Positions 34,847 to 48,470 of a DNA stretch of 64,000 bases are shown piece by piece. Location of the stretch: assembly GCA_022495995.1 (NCBI GenBank), contig JAFEMH010003606.1, forward strand, positions 186,001 through 250,000. The letters run 5' to 3'. How positions within the stretch are numbered: position 1 is the stretch's first letter; every line of letters starts with the position of its first letter. Source of the DNA: Adenophora triphylla var. japonica (lineage: Eukaryota; Streptophyta; Magnoliopsida; Asterales; Campanulaceae). The position numbers and the translations under genes were made by a program. Below the pieces are notes generated by a model. The model saw only the letters and a program-made list of their open reading frames with translations. It ran no database searches and was not told the origin of the DNA.

Positions 34847-35731
34847 ATGCATAACTATGGCATTTATGAGTCGTGTGTTTATTGTGGATTATACTCTCAT
34901 GCTTCATATGAGTGTCCTTCGAGGACGTTTTCTCTTGAGTGTTATCCACAGGTACAAGAGGGGAGTCCCTTCCATTCTCAAAGTCATGGATGGAACAGTT
35001 ATGAGCCACATTACCATGAGCCTTCTCATCCTCAACTTGAAAAGCAACCATGGGAAGAAGCTATAGAAAGATATTAGGAGGAAAATCGTCAACAACAACA
35101 ACGATTAGATGCAACCATGGATAGGTTGGGAGCTCACGTGACTAAAATACTAGAGGCATTGAGGGGTTGGGGGCAAGATACAAGTTCGGTACCTCCGAAA
35201 CAATATGAATGGGAGGATGATTCCGATTGTGACGAACTTCCAACTCTCTCTCCGTCTGCTACCAATGTTATTGTGGTTGTTGATGATGATGAACTGAGTG
35301 GGTCGACTGAGGAGGTAGAGAAAACATGGCATGACCAAGTGTGTGATGAAATTGAGTTGGCCCTATATGGGGTGGAAGAGAAATTTAAAGATGATGGGGA
35401 CGTGATTGTTGATGAGGTTGGGCCCGACCAAATTGACGAACAATCCCTCAAAGAAGATCTTCTCTATCCCATTAAAAGTGTGAAAGTCTCCTTCATTCTT
35501 GTACCTCCCCCTATTTGTGAGGGTGAAGAAAGTGGCAAAAAGTTGGAAGAGGAAAAGCCCAAAAAGATGAAATGTCAAAAATTCCCTTGGGCACTAAATG
35601 ATCATATATCAAAGAGAATATTTATGGGGCTAAAACTGAAAGTGAAGACCCGCGAGACGGTGAATTGGGCAAAAGGGAGAAAGGTGAAGGTTAAAGACAA
35701 CCTTGGCATCAGTCTAGCTAAACGACCTTAA
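34847..35731 (+). pseudogene. Gag-like protein, unit 2 copy with nonsense mutation
   Basis: Same frame as 12480-13364, starting at ATG 34847. The AAG codon after AIERY has become TAG (35075-35077), cutting the protein after the zinc knuckle; the rest stays open to 35731. Several other substitutions are unique to this copy. Confidence 0.7.
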
Positions 35732-36577
<846 letters not shown>

Positions 36578-37112
36578 TTATCTATAATTTTCAAAAGTCA
36601 AAATTTCTTAAAGCTCAACGCTAAGTCATTCGATAAAAAAAAAAGAGCTTAAGTCACTTAGCGAGTAAACCTTCATTTTTTTTTTCTTATGTGATGGTTA
36701 AGTTTGAAGTGAACAACTAAATAATGTTTACAATTCTATTTTATTTGAATATTAAATGTATGTGACCACTTTTTTTAGTTTAATTTTTGTTGTTAGCATA
36801 ACTAATGATAATATTTAATTGTCTTAAGTTTCATTTTTGTAAAAAAAAAGTATATTATAATTTAGAGAATCGACGAAATCGAATCGAATCGGATCACCGA
36901 AACCTAACCAATGATATTGATCTAATCCTAATCCTAACCCTTGCACATAAGCGAAAAATTGGTTTGTTCTTGATGCTATCAAAAATCGAGTTTCGACAAG
37001 AGCATCCACGTAACGTCCACGAAGGATGAAATCTAGTTGAGTTCTCCAACAATGGCCTACACAAAGAGCACCGTAAGCTAAGTCGGGGGCTTCTTCGACT
37101 AAAGCCCCCCGG

Positions 37113-37846
37113 TGTAAGAGTAAGAATTCTGGTGATTTAAACTGATAATCTAGAGAGAGAGAAAGCTTGAGGATAGAGAAAACACAACATACCTCTCTCT
37201 GGGAAGAACTCTCCTATTTATATCCTTGCACATGATAAGCCATATGATAAGTTGACACGCTGATCACGATAAGTTGAATGACATATAGGATCATCATGAG
37301 AAGTAGGTGATAAGGAGGCTTGATCTGACTCCTACACCAACTCACGCCAACCTTTGGCCGGATAAACTGGATACTCAGTGGTTTTGGGGGCTCAATTACA
37401 TGATGGCTCCTGACCACATTTAATGTCCCATTTAATGCTGTCATTTATAATTTAATGTTGTCCTTTCTCATTTAATGTTGTACTTTCTGTCAGAGATGAT
37501 CTCCTATTATCGTATGCCAGATCCCTATCTCGCCCAACTAGGCGCGAGGCTATACTTGGTTTACCGCATGGCATAATCATATATTTATAGCGAGATGCAT
37601 GTCCGTGTGGGGTATGTATCTCGCCAAACTTTCCTCCGACCGTCGACTATCCTTCAATATCAATTATCTCGCTTCAAGGCCTTGTGGTAGGAAATAGGAA
37701 TGTGGGGCCTACTTCTGTTTGACTCCAACGCTGACGTTGACTGTTAGGGTTGACTTCTTCCACGTAGGCGATCATTTCCTCGCTGAGTCACTCATGGTCT
37801 CCATATTTTGGCTGACACGTGAATTTAATTTTATTTATTCACATCA
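37113..37846 (-). mobile_element. Probable solo LTR, unit 2 copy
   Basis: Copy of 14473-15206, same ends and TATA-like box; borders equally tentative. Confidence 0.4.
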
Positions 37847-37959
37847 GTTCTCATTTTACTTTTGATAATTGAAGCATTTTAGAAACGCTAGCTAAAATCG
37901 GAAAAGCCGCCCTGTAACAGAACAACGAACATCGCTCCTCCCTCCTTAAACCCTATTAA

Positions 37960-38695
37960 GGGTCCGCTCCCGAGTTTTAGCTGGAGAGAAAGGAAATGAA
38001 GAGGAGGGAAGAGAAGAGAAAAGAAGAGAAGGGAAGTGAATTCAATATTTTCCTTTAGTGCTTCCGAGTTTAGAAAGGAAAGTGAAGGATTTTTTTTTAA
38101 ATTACACTTGTACCCTTAATAAAAGAAGAAGAAAATTATATTTGAGGGTAAAGTAGGTATTTCAAGAAGGAAAGTTAATGAAATTTTCTTTCCTTTCACT
38201 TTCTTCCACTTTTGGGAGGAAATGAAAGAAAAGAAAATGTTAAAAAATTTCCTCCCCCTTTCCTCCCACTTTTCTCCTAACAAAATTAGGGAGCACATCA
38301 AAGGAGGAAAGTTTTTTTTTTTTACTTCCTTTCTCTCCTATTTTAATTTCGGGAGCACACCAAAGAAAAGAAAGAAAGTGGAAGGAAATTTTTAAAAATT
38401 TCCTTTCAAGTTGTGCTCTCGAATTTTACATGGAAGGAAGGGAAAGAAAAAGGGAGGAAAATATTTTTTCCTTCCTTTCACTTCTTTTCAAAAGTAGAAG
38501 AAAGTGGAAGGAATGAAAATTTCATTAAACATACTCATTAATATATTTATTTTGCTTCTCAAATATAATTCTTCTTTTCTTTCAATTTTTTCTTTCATTA
38601 AGAGTAAAAAGATAATTTAAATTCTTTTCTTCATCTTCTTTCTAAACTCGGGATCACTTAATTAAATGAAATGTTAATACTCGGGAGCTGACCCA
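37960..38695. mobile_element. Fused MITEs in front of Mpp10 copy C
   Basis: Starts like 15320 (TAA, then GGGTCCGCTCCCGAG) but after gaaatgttaa (about 38679) jumps directly into the right end of the exon-1 MITE (tactcgggagctgaccc). The sequence between, including the Mpp10 ATG, is gone. A telo-box AAACCCTA stands before it at 37948-37955. Confidence 0.7.
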
Positions 38696-41600
38696 GAATC
38701 TCTTCGCTTCCCTCAAGCGCTTCACTCCGAAATCTCCCTTTGACCGTCTCCTCGTTGATGGGTTCGACGCAGAACAAATCTGGCAAATTGACCTCCAAAC
38801 TCAGCCGCTCATCTCAACCCTCCGTAGGGAAGTGAAGAAACTCGAGAAGAATCCCGAAGAACTCTTGAAGCTTTTTGGGGAAGTCGGCGCTGGCAAGCAA
38901 GATAAGGTAGACAAGGCAAAGGCAGTCGAAAAATTTGACGATGGGGTTGAAGACTTAGACTTAGACGATGACTTGGAGGATTTCAATGAGGAGGAAGAGG
39001 AAGAAGAGGAGAGTGAAAATGAGGGGGAGGACGGTATCGGTGTCGAAGATAAGTTCTTGAAGATAAATGAATTACAGGAGTATTTAGAGGATGATGAAGC
39101 TAAAGAGTATGGTTCAACAAAGAAAAAGATTGTCAAAAGAGATTCAAATGAGGATGGTGATGACGATGAAGATGGCGAGGATGATGATGATGATGATGAC
39201 GAGGCGAGGATATTCATTTTGCAGTTATTGTTTTGTTGCAATGGTTCAGTTAACTGATTTCATGTACAAAGTATAAACTAGATGGTTGAACATAGTCGGT
39301 TTGTAAATTGGTTGATTGTCTTGATAAAAAGATGTTCTTGCAGTTATTTAAACAATTGAACCTGCTTTTGCAGTTTGGGCTCGAAGACGATGAAGAAGAT
39401 GAGGAAGATGCAAGGTGCTGTTTTCTGTTCTTTCATACGATTATTTATCATTTTTCTTAAAATAGTAGTACTATCAATGTAAGTAGCTTTTTCAACATGT
39501 AGTTTATCAACATAAGAGGTTTTCCAGGATGGAAAAGTGCAGAATAGATTATTGTTGTTAATTTCAATCGGGTGTTGGGAGGATCTAAGGAACAATGGAC
39601 TTGTATGCTGTGTAACCTTACCTTGCCTGTTATCTCAACATCTTGATATTATCTGATACCACTGTAAAAGATATAGACAATCAGCATAATGTTTTACAAC
39701 TTTCTTGGTTGCAGTTTGAAGTCCATGTTTTAAAGGGCCTGATTGTATGTGTGTAGATATGAGGACTTCTTTGGTGATAAAAAGAAAGATAAGAGTAGAA
39801 GACCTTACGGTGCTAATAAAGTCGATAATAAACTTGATAAAAAGAGGAGACCTAAATGGATTCGGGAAGTTAATGATTCAGACGCTGGTGATGAAAAAGA
39901 CAATGAAATGACTGGTAGAAAATCTAAACCGGTTGAAGGATCCGATGGTTCAGACCCAATTGATGAAGAAGCTGATGAGATAGATGCTGATAATCAGGTA
40001 GTGTGATGCTTCTACTAGATGTACAGATTGTGCGCTGTCTTCTACTGATATTGTTAGTTCATTTATTGAAGCTTGATTATTTTCTTTCTACTACTTTTAC
40101 AGAAGAATGAAACTCTTTCAACCCTGTTGTCTATATCACGCATCTTTGAATCAACTTGAGATAAGTTGATGTAGTTAGCTTCTGTATCGCGTGTAAATGT
40201 CACTGACCATGCGTCGATGCACTTCTTCCATCTACAAGGTCTTCCAGTACTATCATTACATTAATTTAAATCTATAGGTAAATGCCTCGTGGAAAGTATA
40301 AAACTGGCTTGTTCAAACTATGTTCGAAAAGTGCTCCCCAAATTCTAATGTCCTGAAAAAACTCAATTTTGTAGTGTGCTTCCCAGCTAGAATCGATCCT
40401 CTTTGGCATTCTATGAAATGGGTCATGAGGTCTACGATCGAATCAATTATATTTCATATCATGCTATTATATGTAACAGTATGTAGGCGCTTTAACGTAT
40501 TCTTGTTCTTCAAAACCACCCCTTGAGCTCTCTCTGACGATCAATGTGTGTACTGAATATTGTCAGGGGAATTTCGATGATATTCACAGAGCACCTAGTT
40601 TACCTTCGAAGGCACCAAGAGAAGTGAAGGAGTTGGTAGGAAAATTAGTCCAAAACAAGTTCCATCTATTTCCTGTTATGTTTGACTTCCCAACTGTAAT
40701 AGCAGGCAATGATGTTTCTGTATCTTTGGTTTAAATGCAGGATGAAAATAAGAGTAAGAAGGGCCTTGGTGAAATTTATGCGGTTAGTATTTCCTACTTG
40801 ATATTTATCCTCAAATCCTGTAAGTTTTTTTGGTTTCTTTCTGTGTTATTGATTAGGCTTTTCGCTTCATGGAACTTCTTCAGGGATTCGCAACCAGTAA
40901 CCATGTATATTATGTTAATACTAACTTTCACCATTAGTTGTTGGGGTACAACAATCCAAAGTTCGAGCTTTCCCCCAAAGGCTAGTTTACCTAGCTAGTG
41001 ATACCGGTCACATTTCGTGCCTGAAACCTTTTGGTGCATCTCAACCATTTGCCCTAGGGTGTACAGAGTGATGATTCCAGATAAAACCATTATTGTAACA
41101 CCTGGGCCCCTGACAACCAACATCAATTATCACTAATCCTAATTAGCAATCTTTATAACGGCACACATTAATGTACTGTTAAGTTTGAATTATTTAATTG
41201 ATCGCTGGTTGTAATGCTAGATCGTAATCTGTTCAAATTACACATATTTATTACTATTTTTATTTTATTTTGAACAAACCGAAATGGAAAGTAGGACAAC
41301 TTTTTTGGGATGGAAGGAGTGGAATGATTTTCTCAGCTGTGCTTTTAATATGCTGCGTGCACTCAAAAGTTTTTCTCCTTGTACTACTTCAGGATGAGTA
41401 TGTTCAGAAGACTGGCCTTGTTTCAGCAGCATTGTTCTTCTCAGATGAGCAGAAAAAGGAGGTACATTTTTTAATGCTTGGCGTACTACTTCCCTGCATT
41501 GCCTTGGTACCTTTTATGTAGCATGGAATCTCCTCACACATCTTACTTTTCCAGGCAAGTGTTGTGTTCAAGACTTTGCTTGAAGTTGGATGCATTGTCT

Positions 41601-41800
41601 CACTTCCACTTTACCCCTAAACCGGTATGCCTCCCTTTGAATATCCATTCAAATTGTTTGCTGCTAATACTTACTTGGCCTTCTAGTTATTCCTTATTGT
41701 ACTTATCTGTAATTTATGAATATGAACAGGTTATTGAAGATATGTCCATACAAGTAAATGTACCTGCCTTGGCTATGGAAGAGGTAACTTCTAAATCATA

Positions 41801-42055
41801 CTCCCTCCGTCCCACCTCAATAGACTGCCCAAAATGGGAAAAAATTTATACTATTCCTCCCATTCATTCTCTCTTCTACTTTACTTTTATACTCACAAGT
41901 CACAACACCATTCAACTTACTATTCCTCCAACTCATTCTCTCTACTATTTTACTTTTCATACTCACAAACACCTCCTCACACTAATTCTCTCTCATTCTT
42001 TTCCTTAAATCTCGTGCCCAATTTTTTGGTATCCATTCACGTGGGACGGTGGGGG
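41801..42055. mobile_element. Stowaway-like MITE, Mpp10 copy C intron 10
   Basis: Third copy of the element at 1662-1916, TA on both sides. Confidence 0.75.
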
Positions 42056-42589
42056 TATTGCATTATTCTTCAGGCCGCTTTACTTTGGCTATTAATGTTA
42101 TGGTACTGGTCCTGTATTTATTCACAGTTCTCATAACAACTTGTGTGTTGCTTGCGGATATAGATTGCACCTCTAGCGGTCTCTGACGCTGCCATGCTGG
42201 CACCTGAGGAAGTGTTTACTGGCAAAGGAGATATCAAGGAAGAAGCGGAACTAACGCAGGCCGAGAAGGAGAAGAAGAGCTAACAAGAAAAGGAAATTTA
42301 AAGGTAATCTTGGTTGGCCATGCAATTATGGTCAAGTATAAAATATTTTTCAATAATCAAGCATCTAAGGCATTAGGCATGTAATCACATCAGACATGAG
42401 CCAAGCCCAGTTTACCTTCTTTGTTGGTAGCGCTCCCTCTATAGTGTTTCTGAAAGATAGTTTGTTCCAAAAGAGGTGTCCATTTTCTGATGGGAGGTCA
42501 TAAATATGTTTTATAAAATAGCCTAGATTAAAACTTTGTTAGTTTTGCTTGAAGAAAACCAAAAAGAGGGTGCTTATTTTGGGATTATA

Positions 42590-42833
42590 CTCCCTCCATC
42601 CCATAATGATAGTCTTACTTTCTTAACGGTTTATTTGATTGAACTTTGACTAAAGATTTAGGAAAGGCATATCCAAATGAAATTTTAAAACTTGTTATTG
42701 ATACACCATTGGAATTACTGCCAATAACAATTTTTAGATTTTCTTTTGGTTAATTAGTTTTTCCTAAATTTCTAGTTAAAGTTCTATCAAATTAACCACA
42801 AAAAGTGGGACTATCTTTATGGGACGGAGTGAG
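42590..42833. mobile_element. Stowaway-like MITE, Mpp10 copy C intron 11
   Basis: Third copy of the element at 2446-2689, TA on both sides. Confidence 0.7.
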
Positions 42834-43495
42834 TACTCATTGGACCAAATAGACTCTCATTTTGGAAAGATGGTAGGAGTTTTAGAATAACCCACAATAA
42901 TGCTTTGAATATAAACTTTTTGGCTTTGGTTCAAATCTGACCGTCTTGTTTCAAAGTACTCATTTTTGTTTGATCTTTGCGGTTTAAAACATGACAGCCA
43001 AGACTGCAAATAAGATGGTAGCAAAGAAGGCAAGAGAGAGCATGCTGTCAAATGGTGATGGTGAGTATCCTAGTCTCCTCTAGCCAATTCATTTGTCACA
43101 AATCTGCATGTAGAATCATTTTATTAATTATTTAATTTTAAATTCACAGCCAAGGAAGAATGATGACCTTTTACATGCTATATTTGACAAAAGACACATA
43201 TTAGTGTCTGTTGATGACGGGGATCATCTTGAGAGACCTTCATGGTTCTCTTTTGTGCCCAGTTAACTACGGGGTGTATGCAGAAAAGCCAGCATGAGAG
43301 AGAGAGAGACGGCAGTCACTGCAGCAATTCGCTCATGGTGTTACTCAGTGTAAGATCCTGGCGGGAAGCATTTCCTGCTCCTTTTGTGACCTATGTCCGA
43401 TAAGTTTATCAACGGACAATATCATTATTCAATACAAAGATTTCTTCTTCTTTTATTCTGGTTAATAGCTTATCGATATATTATCTTATTATGTA

Positions 43496-43664
43496 CTTCC
43501 TCTGTCCCACAATAAATCTGTCTTGCCAACTTTTTAAAAAAGGTGTTTTAATAGTTTGTACATTACTTGTACATTAATAAAATTGCATATAAGTATTTTT
43601 CTTTATTTAGAAAGGCGATATTTATTTTGGACGAATTAAGGAGAGTGCAATGGGATGGATGGAG
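43496..43664. mobile_element. Stowaway-like MITE downstream of Mpp10 copy C
   Basis: Third copy of the element at 3352-3522, TA on both sides. Confidence 0.6.
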
Positions 43665-45600
43665 TATAGATTATTTATGTGTTATGTGCATCTTTGAGCA
43701 GTTCCTGCCAATTGCTTGTCAGCTCTCATGATAATCTTTGAACAGACTCCAGGAAATTTGTTGTTATTGTCCCTCACAAAATTTGCCATTTGCTGTTGTC
43801 CTTAGTTTTTTTTTTTGGAGAGTATGGAAGGTGACTATGCCACGAGAAATGACATGCCATAGTATAAAACCCCCCCAGATTGCTTCATCCGTGGCCCTGC
43901 ATGTATGTGATAAATAGGATATATGACTAGAAATATCCATAGAAAAGACAACACCGTAAGAGCAGCAGGGTGGGACCCTGCAAAAACCCACCGGTGTGAG
44001 GTCCAGAAGAATAGGGTGGGGACCCCGCGATAACCCACCGGTGTGAGATTCATATGTCACCAAATGAAAGTAATTACAAGGCCTCTTACCGTCCGTTATG
44101 AATTGGAAAAGAAAAAGAGAACATTCATAAATAGGTAATCAAGATTTAGTAAGGCAGTAAGTAGGCAGTAAGTGTAGTCCATTTTCTAGTTGTTTTTGTT
44201 TGGTATCAAACGTGGAAGTAGGAAAGTTCACATGGGTCTCGATGTATGGATACATTAATTACTTTTGTTATTTTTAAACATCATCACTTGGGCAGTAGTA
44301 CTATGCGTCAGGACACTTATGACTTTTCAACGGCTAATACGTGAATGATCAGAATTCTTGACAGCTAGATTTTTTAAATGATTTCCTATTCATTTAATGG
44401 TAATGGGATTGAGTATGTCGACATCTTGTATCACAGCCGGCCTTAGTAATGTTATTTAAATTTTATAATTTCTTTAAAAATTAAGTATTTATAAAATTAC
44501 TTTTCTACCCTCTACATAATAATTAAATTACTCACTAAATTTTACCCTCTACATAATAATTAAATTTCTTTAAAAATTAAGTATTTATAAAATTACTTTT
44601 CTACCCTCTACTTAATAATAATGAGCTACTCCCATCCGCTTTGCAGAAGTAGAACAATCAATAATCGGTTTCCTGCTAAGGCGCTTACTGAATATTTATT
44701 TTTGATTGGTTGCGACTCATTAATAAGAACAGCGAAAGTATTGATGTAATTAGTAGGGGAAATTCAGGTAAAATGATTAAAATATAATCTAATCAATATT
44801 TAGTTTTCTAACTTGGTCATATTATTATTATTATTCCCATATCTCCCCCACCATTTTAATAACATAGTTAAATATTTTCATATAAATTAACAATTACAAA
44901 TTTGTCTTTATGCGCTTAAATTGGTAACTTTGTTAAATATTCAAAAATATCATTAACATTATTAGACATTATATTTCAGATTATAAGAGGACACTTTTTA
45001 TGACACTCCAAAAAGGAATAATGGACTCTTATTTTTCAAGCACCAATTAAATAATTTCATTCAGCATGTACGAATTAAAATATGGCAAGTGAAGATCACC
45101 TCATCCACATATACGGTATCACTTGTTTGCACTAAAACAAAAATTATATACCAACTACTAACATTTCATCAATTAATTAAAATTGATCTGACACCACATG
45201 GAAGTGGCAGAGTATAGAACTTTTGACTCAATAACTTACTATTAATAGTCAATAGTCATGGACTTTTATTAATAGGCAAATGTCAAGTCAAATAGGGATG
45301 AGAGAACACTGTTTACTTTTATTTAAATAAATTGACAAAAGTCATCGTCTTCAACAATCAACAATCAACAATCGACTTCAACCTTAAGACGGGTCGGGTT
45401 ATGACCCGGATTTCGACCCGATAAATCTCATGATTCCATTAACCAAAAATCAACATATTATATATCAAAATGCTTAGAATTCGATTTCCTAATGATCCAT
45501 AAGCTTAAGTTTCAGAAATTATTATCATAGCAAAAATTTCGAAATCACGGTTCGTTGCAAAACAGAGCAAGGCAGAGGTATAGATTGCTCTGATACCAAA
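43665..45600. other. AT-rich unit sequence, unit 3
   Basis: Matches 3523-5389: the two-copy GC-rich repeat (43967-44048), the 96-bp tandem repeat (about 44468-44625) and the internal remnant of the copia-type LTR. No gene supported. Confidence 0.45.
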
Positions 45601-45900
45601 TGTAAGATTAATCACACTAGCATGTTTGAAATCCTAATGAACACATAATGTAATTTGCAGCGGAAGATTAGATCAACATACCTCCAGCCATTGCGCCGTA
45701 ATCGGAATCAGAATGAAGTCGGAGTTGCTCCGAAATTGCACCGAAGGGTGAACTTCTAATCCCTTACTCTTCTTCTCAATTGATGGTGTGTTTTCTGAAT
45801 GAATTTTTATGAGTGGGATTAGGGACCTCCGGATGAAAAATGTATTTATATGCTCTGTCCATCAAAAAGCACCAAGGGCAGTTTTTTAAGAAGTTACCCA
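45601..45900 (-). mobile_element. Copia-type LTR remnant, unit 3 copy
   Basis: 300 bp, same ends as 5390-5690, with the TGGTATCAGAGC primer site on its left (minus strand). Confidence 0.65.
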
Positions 45901-46464
45901 CGTGAGTGGTAGTGGGTGAGAATGGTGGACGGTTGAAGACGATTGTCGGCAGTTACAACCCAAGTAATGGACCACAAATATGGAGGAATAATGGACTCTT
46001 AATTAATAGATATAACCTAAATTGCGTAGATCGAATGCAATACCAGCTTGGTTGTATGAGTTCTGGACAATTAAAAAAACTTTTCAAGCTAAATACAGAC
46101 AACCAAAAGTATGAATATTTGTATAGGGCCGTATTTTTCATATCAAAATTTTAAGGTCTGAAATCACAAAAGTAGAAAGAGATTGGACTCATATATAATG
46201 ATATTGCAGTTAGAAAGATATATTAACATGTGCCAATCTCCTCAATGCAAAAGCTGACTTTTTCTTGAGCTGCACATCTAGGGACTGAAGCATCTCAATT
46301 AATGGTCCTATAGCACCTCTTTTAACATTATGAACCAGTAACAAACTAAATTCTCGAGGAGGGGGGAATACAAATTAAAGGGAAGGGAGAGTAAGACGAA
46401 GCACATGAAGTAAAGTGGAGCTTCTAATTGAATTGGTAATTCAAGAAAGTATGCAACTAAAGGA

Positions 46465-46640
46465 ACTGATGATGCAGCAGTGCAATTTAATCATTTTAAT
46501 TTATTTTGCATTTCTAAATAATGTACTCGAGGCCTAATAAATCATAATAAATGTTGCACTTTTCATTTTAATTTATTTTGCATTTCTAAATAAAGAAACT
46601 GATGATGCAGCAGTGCAATTTAATCATTATACAAGTATTA
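46465..46640. repeat. Direct repeats at the right edge of the tandem array
   Basis: aactgatgatgcagcagtgc and the following 15 bp occur at about 46465 and 46586, and cattttaatttattttgcat occurs twice between. Similarity to units 1 and 2 ends just before, at 46464. Confidence 0.65.
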
Positions 46641-46642
46641 TA

Positions 46643-46818
46643 CTTCCTCCGTCCTTAAAAGATTGTCCTGTTGTACATTTTGTAATTATTAAGGAAGAGC
46701 TTCACCTTCTTGTACCTTAGTAGATTTGCACTAACATTCATGCCTAAGTTTAAAAATGAGATATACTTTTTGAGACAAATCAAAATGACAAATGGAAAAT
46801 CTTTCAGGGACGGAGGGA
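46643..46818. mobile_element. Stowaway-like MITE
   Basis: 176 bp, cttcctccgtcc ... gggacggaggga with TA on both sides. Confidence 0.65.
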
Positions 46819-46988
46819 TATAAAAAAGTAAAACATTTTACTTACAAATGTTATATAGATAAGTCAATTGCGACATTTATTTGAGACTTACCAATGGAAT
46901 ACTAATGCTAGAACATACAAAATAAAAATGCACATTTTTTTTTAAAAGATGTCCTACGCCACGCCAGGAGGAGGTGGAAGACATGAAA

Positions 46989-48133
46989 TCTATATATATA
47001 TATATTAAAGTTGGTGAGGAGGGTTATGGTTTCGTCACGTGAACAAGTTTAGGCAAACTCTTGATTTTGGAGAAGCCACGTCATCACTATCCCAAAATCT
47101 ATGTGACTTTTGATATTCTCCTTATTAGCTAATACTATTAGTTAATAATAATAGTTATTATATAGGTTAACTATTACTATTAATAGTATTAGTTAACTAT
47201 AATAGTTACTTTATAAGTTAACTATTACTATTAATTGTATTAGTTAACTATAATAGTTACTATATATGTTAACTATTACTATTAATTGTATTAGTTAACT
47301 ATAATAGTTACTATATATGTTAACTATTACTATTAATAGTATTAGTTAACTATAATAGTTACTTTATAAGTTAACTATTACTATTAATTGTATTAGTTAA
47401 CTATAATAGTTACTATATATGTTAACTATTACTATTAATATTATTAGTTAACTATAATAGTTACTATATAAGTTAACTATTACTATTAATAGTATTAGTT
47501 AACTATAATAGTTACTATATAAGTTAACTATTACTATTAATAGTAATAGTATTAGTTAACTGTAATAGTTACTATATATGCTAACTATTATTATATATAG
47601 TATCAATTTCCTATATAGGTTAAGTAATAGTATTATAGTTACAATATATATTAACTATTACTATTAATAATATTAGTTAATCATAATAGTTACTATATAT
47701 ATATCAAAGTAGGTCGTTAATAATGCCAATGAGCATTTAGCTTAAAGACGTACTTTTCTCGGGAAGGTTAAGGGTTGGAACCCCCTATATTGTATTTAAA
47801 ATGTTGTAGTTTGAAAAGAAATAGGTCGTTAGTTTTTTCATTCACTTTGTTAACGTCCATAAAAAATGTTGCATACTGACATAAATTATGACATAAAAAA
47901 TAAATGACATAAAGTATGACATCAAAAATCAAATAGCAAAAATTGCTACATGTTTAGTCACAATGCAATTCCTATTAAACTTATGTGCAACAAAATTATT
48001 AAAATTGAACACAATTTTTCTAACTTTATAAATGTTAATGTTTTGATTCATTTATAATATACTTATATATTATAAAAAATAAATTATGATATTAGCAAAT
48101 TAGCTTCCGTGCAGAGCACGAGTTACCTGCTAG
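46989..48133 (+). mobile_element. Non-autonomous Helitron-like element
   Basis: Starts TCTATATATATATATATTAA after an A and ends CTAG before a T, as expected for insertion between A and T. A perfect 5-bp-stem hairpin (CGTGC AGA GCACG, 48108-48120) stands 9 bases before the terminal CTAG. No Rep/helicase frame is present. It carries the 51-bp minisatellite and, near 47728-47800, a degenerate tRNA-like piece (gcatttagctta .. aagggttggaacccc) that could be a SINE relic. Confidence 0.65.
47128..47700. repeat. 51-bp minisatellite
   Basis: The string ttaactattactattaat recurs at 47167, 47218, 47269, 47320, 47371, 47422, 47473 and 47524, exactly 51 bases apart, then with small length changes to about 47700. 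Each unit contains near-palindromic text (actattaatagt, gttaactataatagttac). Confidence 0.9.
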
Positions 48134-48470
48134 TGTAAGTTAAAGCTGAGCAACATCGTATCCTTGACCATAAAGCAGGCCTACAGCATAATCTTTTTCA
48201 CAATTTCTAGTCATCATTTTACCCAAAAAGTTTTACAAAAATTCAAAAGCTAAAGCTAATTCTTGTTAAGTAATCAATAATGCATTCCCAAAAAGTAAAT
48301 AAAACACCATAAACAATTCGGCCCATATTCCTCATCACAAACCATTTCAACTAAAGTAATAAAGTCAGTCTCCTCACCATCACCAAGCAAAGTATCTTGA
48401 TCCTTTTCTTTCCATAACACATTTCACTTCTACTCCCCTCTCTCTCTCTCTCTCTCTCAAGCTATCATCC

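Larger units (their letters stand above)
38699..43163 (+). pseudogene. MPP10: Mpp10 copy C, degenerate
   Basis: Remaining exons: 38699-39200 region (NLFASLKRFTPKSPFD.., with one CAG codon missing in IWQI), 39374-39414, 39757-39997, a stub of exon 4 at 40103-40124, then 40567-40635, 40741-40782, 41393-41461, 41555-41624, 41730-41783, 42164-42303, 42998-43060 and 43150-43163 (stop). Damage: the start codon and first 38 codons are deleted; 479 bp with most of exon 4 and all of exon 5 is deleted at 40124/40125; exon 9 and exon 11 each lack 2 bp (ag) compared with copies A and B. Splice sites are otherwise kept. A working protein is very unlikely. Confidence 0.85.

Noticed and set aside
47128..47700. 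CRISPR-like regular repeats
   Set aside because: The repeats are contiguous 51-bp units without unique spacers and sit in a plant Helitron-like element.
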